Translations under genes and position numbers: made by a program
Part shown: positions 5,274-6,445 of the stretch, one piece after another
Layout of the letters: each line of letters begins with the position of its first letter
How positions within the stretch are numbered: the stretch's first letter is position 1
Notes under the pieces: model-generated
What the model was told of the DNA's origin: nothing
Databases searched by the model: none
Seen by the model: only the letters and a program-made list of their open reading frames with translations
Assembly (NCBI GenBank): GCA_013697265.1
Contig: JACCXE010000059.1
Coordinates: 1 to 6,445 of the forward strand
DNA: 6,445 nucleotides
Source: Actinomycetota bacterium
GTDB lineage: Bacteria; Actinomycetota; Acidimicrobiia; Acidimicrobiales; JACCXE01
Direction: 5' to 3'

Positions 5274-6391
5274 CCGCGTTCCGCCTTGTGCAGCGTGTTG
5301 TCAAGCCGGGCCGCGAGGTCGTCGTAGGAGAAATCGAGCAGGGCGCGCTGACGGGCGGCGCGACCGACCTCGGCGCTGCGATCGGGGTCTGACAGATAGG
5401 CGTCGAGCGCTTCGGCCACCGCGTGGGCGTCGGTGGGCGGATCGATCACGGTGCCAGTTACGCCGTCGAGCACCGCGTCGGCCGCACCACCCGAGTTGCC
5501 CGCGATCTGGGGCACGCCGCACGCGGCCGCCTCGAGAAAGATGATGCCGAAGCCCTCTTGTTCGAGGCCACCCCATCGATTGCGGCACACGTGCGAGAAC
5601 ACGTCGGCCGCGCCGTAAGTCGCCGCAATGTCGTCTTGCGGTACTCGGCCAATAAAGCGCACCGGGGCCCGCATGCCCGCGGCGAGCGCGCGGAGCCGGC
5701 GTTCGTCCCGGCCCCCGCCCGCGATGAGCGCTACGAGGTGGGGGCGGCGCTTGGACAGTTCGGCAACGGCCTTGATCAGCGTGTCGGCGCCCTTCCGGGG
5801 CACGAGGCGGCTGAGGTGCAGCACCACTTCGGCGTCGTCGGCCACGCCCAGGCGGCGACGGGTAACGAGGCGTTGCTCGGGCGTGCTGGGCACGAAGACC
5901 TCGGTGTCGACACCGGGCGGGATGTCGACAACGTCCACCTCAGGCGCTATCGCCTGCGCTTCGCGGGCGACGTAGGCGCCGGCCGCGATGATGAGGCGGG
6001 CCCGTCGCAACACGTGGCGGATGCCCAGGTTGTAGCCCGGCATCCGGGCCGGGATCGCCAGTTCGGCACCGTGCACGACCACTGCGTACGGGCGGTCGAG
6101 GCTGGGGCCGAGCAGGCCGACAACGTGCGCTGGATCCAACACGATCAGGTCGGCGTCGATGGCCTTGGCCGCGTCGAGGATCCGGTGGCGGACCGGCGGT
6201 GTGGGTAGCAACACCGAGTCGGCCCGTTGGATCGGGAACGGCTGCTGGGCGTCGAAGCCCTCGGCGCCCGCAAACGAGGTCGTGAGCACATGACCGCGAC
6301 CCTCGGGCAGCCGTCGCCACAACTCCCACAGGTAGTTCTGGATGCCGCCGAACTTGGGCGGGAAGTCGTTTGTAACAAACAGGTGGGTCAC
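5270..6391 (-). CDS. pimB: PimB'-like GT4 glycosyltransferase (phosphatidylinositol mannoside mannosyltransferase type)
   Basis: A GT-B fold, retaining GT4 enzyme of 373 aa. In mycobacteria and corynebacteria PimB' transfers mannose from GDP-mannose to phosphatidylinositol monomannoside at the inner face of the membrane. Visible are the N-terminal TNDFPPKFGGIQNY (7-20) with the glycine-rich acceptor-side loop, VVHGAEL (105-111), PPGVDTEVF (158-166), the sugar-nucleotide phosphate site LSRLVPRKG (193-201) with Arg195 and Lys200, and the EX7E motif with Glu279 and Glu287 in EGFGIIFLEAAACGVPQIAGNSGG. The TNDFPP...GGIQ start and the CRNRWGGLEQEG insert before the EX7E motif resemble Rv2188c from memory. 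The GTG at 6391 is chosen over the ATG at 6430: it starts the first beta strand directly and makes a GTGA overlap with the gene upstream. The donor could differ; other GT4 activities are possible. Confidence 0.88.
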   Translation of the reverse strand: MTHLFVTNDFPPKFGGIQNYLWELWRRLPEGRGHVLTTSFAGAEGFDAQQPFPIQRADSVLLPTPPVRHRILDAAKAIDADLIVLDPAHVVGLLGPSLDRPYAVVVHGAELAIPARMPGYNLGIRHVLRRARLIIAAGAYVAREAQAIAPEVDVVDIPPGVDTEVFVPSTPEQRLVTRRRLGVADDAEVVLHLSRLVPRKGADTLIKAVAELSKRRPHLVALIAGGGRDERRLRALAAGMRAPVRFIGRVPQDDIAATYGAADVFSHVCRNRWGGLEQEGFGIIFLEAAACGVPQIAGNSGGAADAVLDGVTGTVIDPPTDAHAVAEALDAYLSDPDRSAEVGRAARQRALLDFSYDDLAARLDNTLHKAERG

Positions 6392-6445
6392 GCCGACGCC
6401 TGCCGCTCTGCGATGCGGCGCAGCGCCCATTGCGCGTGCTCAGCC
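6388..6445 (-). CDS. C-terminal tail of an unidentified upstream gene (partial)
   Basis: A frame open from the window edge reads AEHAQWALRRIAERQASA and ends at a TGA whose bases overlap the PimB' GTG as GTGA. The sequence looks helical and charged. Eighteen codons are too few to identify a family. The 4-bp overlap, repeated elsewhere in this operon, is the main support. Confidence 0.45.
   Translation of the reverse strand, partial: AEHAQWALRRIAERQASA

Noticed and set aside
4777..5304. Minus-strand open frame of 175 codons overlapping the membrane protein gene
   Set aside because: Its upstream part is an Arg/Pro/Gly-rich shadow of the membrane protein; only the last 31 codons, starting at the ATG at 4869, are meaningful, as the first half of the frame-broken small gene.
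5423..6208. Plus-strand open frame of 261 codons
   Set aside because: Antisense shadow of the PimB'-like gene; no recognisable domain.

Overview
The window is a GC-rich piece of bacterial chromosome in which every well-supported gene lies on the minus strand. I read it from high coordinate to low. A PimB'-type GT4 glycosyltransferase, a ROK glucokinase, an F420-type luciferase-like oxidoreductase, frequent GTG/TTG starts and a gene order resembling the mycobacterial Rv2188c-Rv2184c locus all point to an actinomycete. An Acidimicrobiia-like lineage is my guess, but the sequence does not fix the class. I see no mobile element, CRISPR array, tRNA or rRNA.

Upstream block (6445 to 1901): this is a tightly packed, probably single transcription unit. 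In order it holds the C-terminal tail of an unidentified gene, a PimB'-like glycosyltransferase, a 135-aa multi-pass membrane protein, a small single-helix membrane protein whose frame is broken by one base, a TB16.3-like SRPBCC protein, an ArsA/Get3-like ATPase with a C-terminal HSP20-like domain, an unrecognised 82-aa alanine-rich protein and a ROK glucokinase. Most junctions are 4-bp ATGA or GTGA overlaps, which helps fix the starts and suggests translational coupling. The unit ends in an 11-bp GC hairpin followed by a T-rich stretch, a plausible intrinsic terminator.

Downstream block (1900 to 1): a 215-bp intergenic region carries three successive GC-rich inverted repeats and a TANNNT -10-like hexamer six bases before a GTG. 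After it come a short luciferase-like monooxygenase-family protein and, nine bases later, an AlaC-like PLP aminotransferase that runs off the window.

How they fit together: the upstream block joins a mannosyltransferase-type enzyme of phosphatidylinositol mannoside synthesis with small membrane proteins, a lipid-binding-fold protein and a membrane-protein-targeting-type ATPase. This suggests an envelope-related module with glucose phosphorylation appended. The downstream pair looks like ordinary amino-acid and F420 metabolism. The two most distinctive observations are the frame-disrupted small membrane gene at 4680-4869, whose two ends both fit the operon's overlap pattern exactly, and a perfect 10-bp inverted repeat at 2853-2877 inside the end of the 82-aa gene, just before the glucokinase start.
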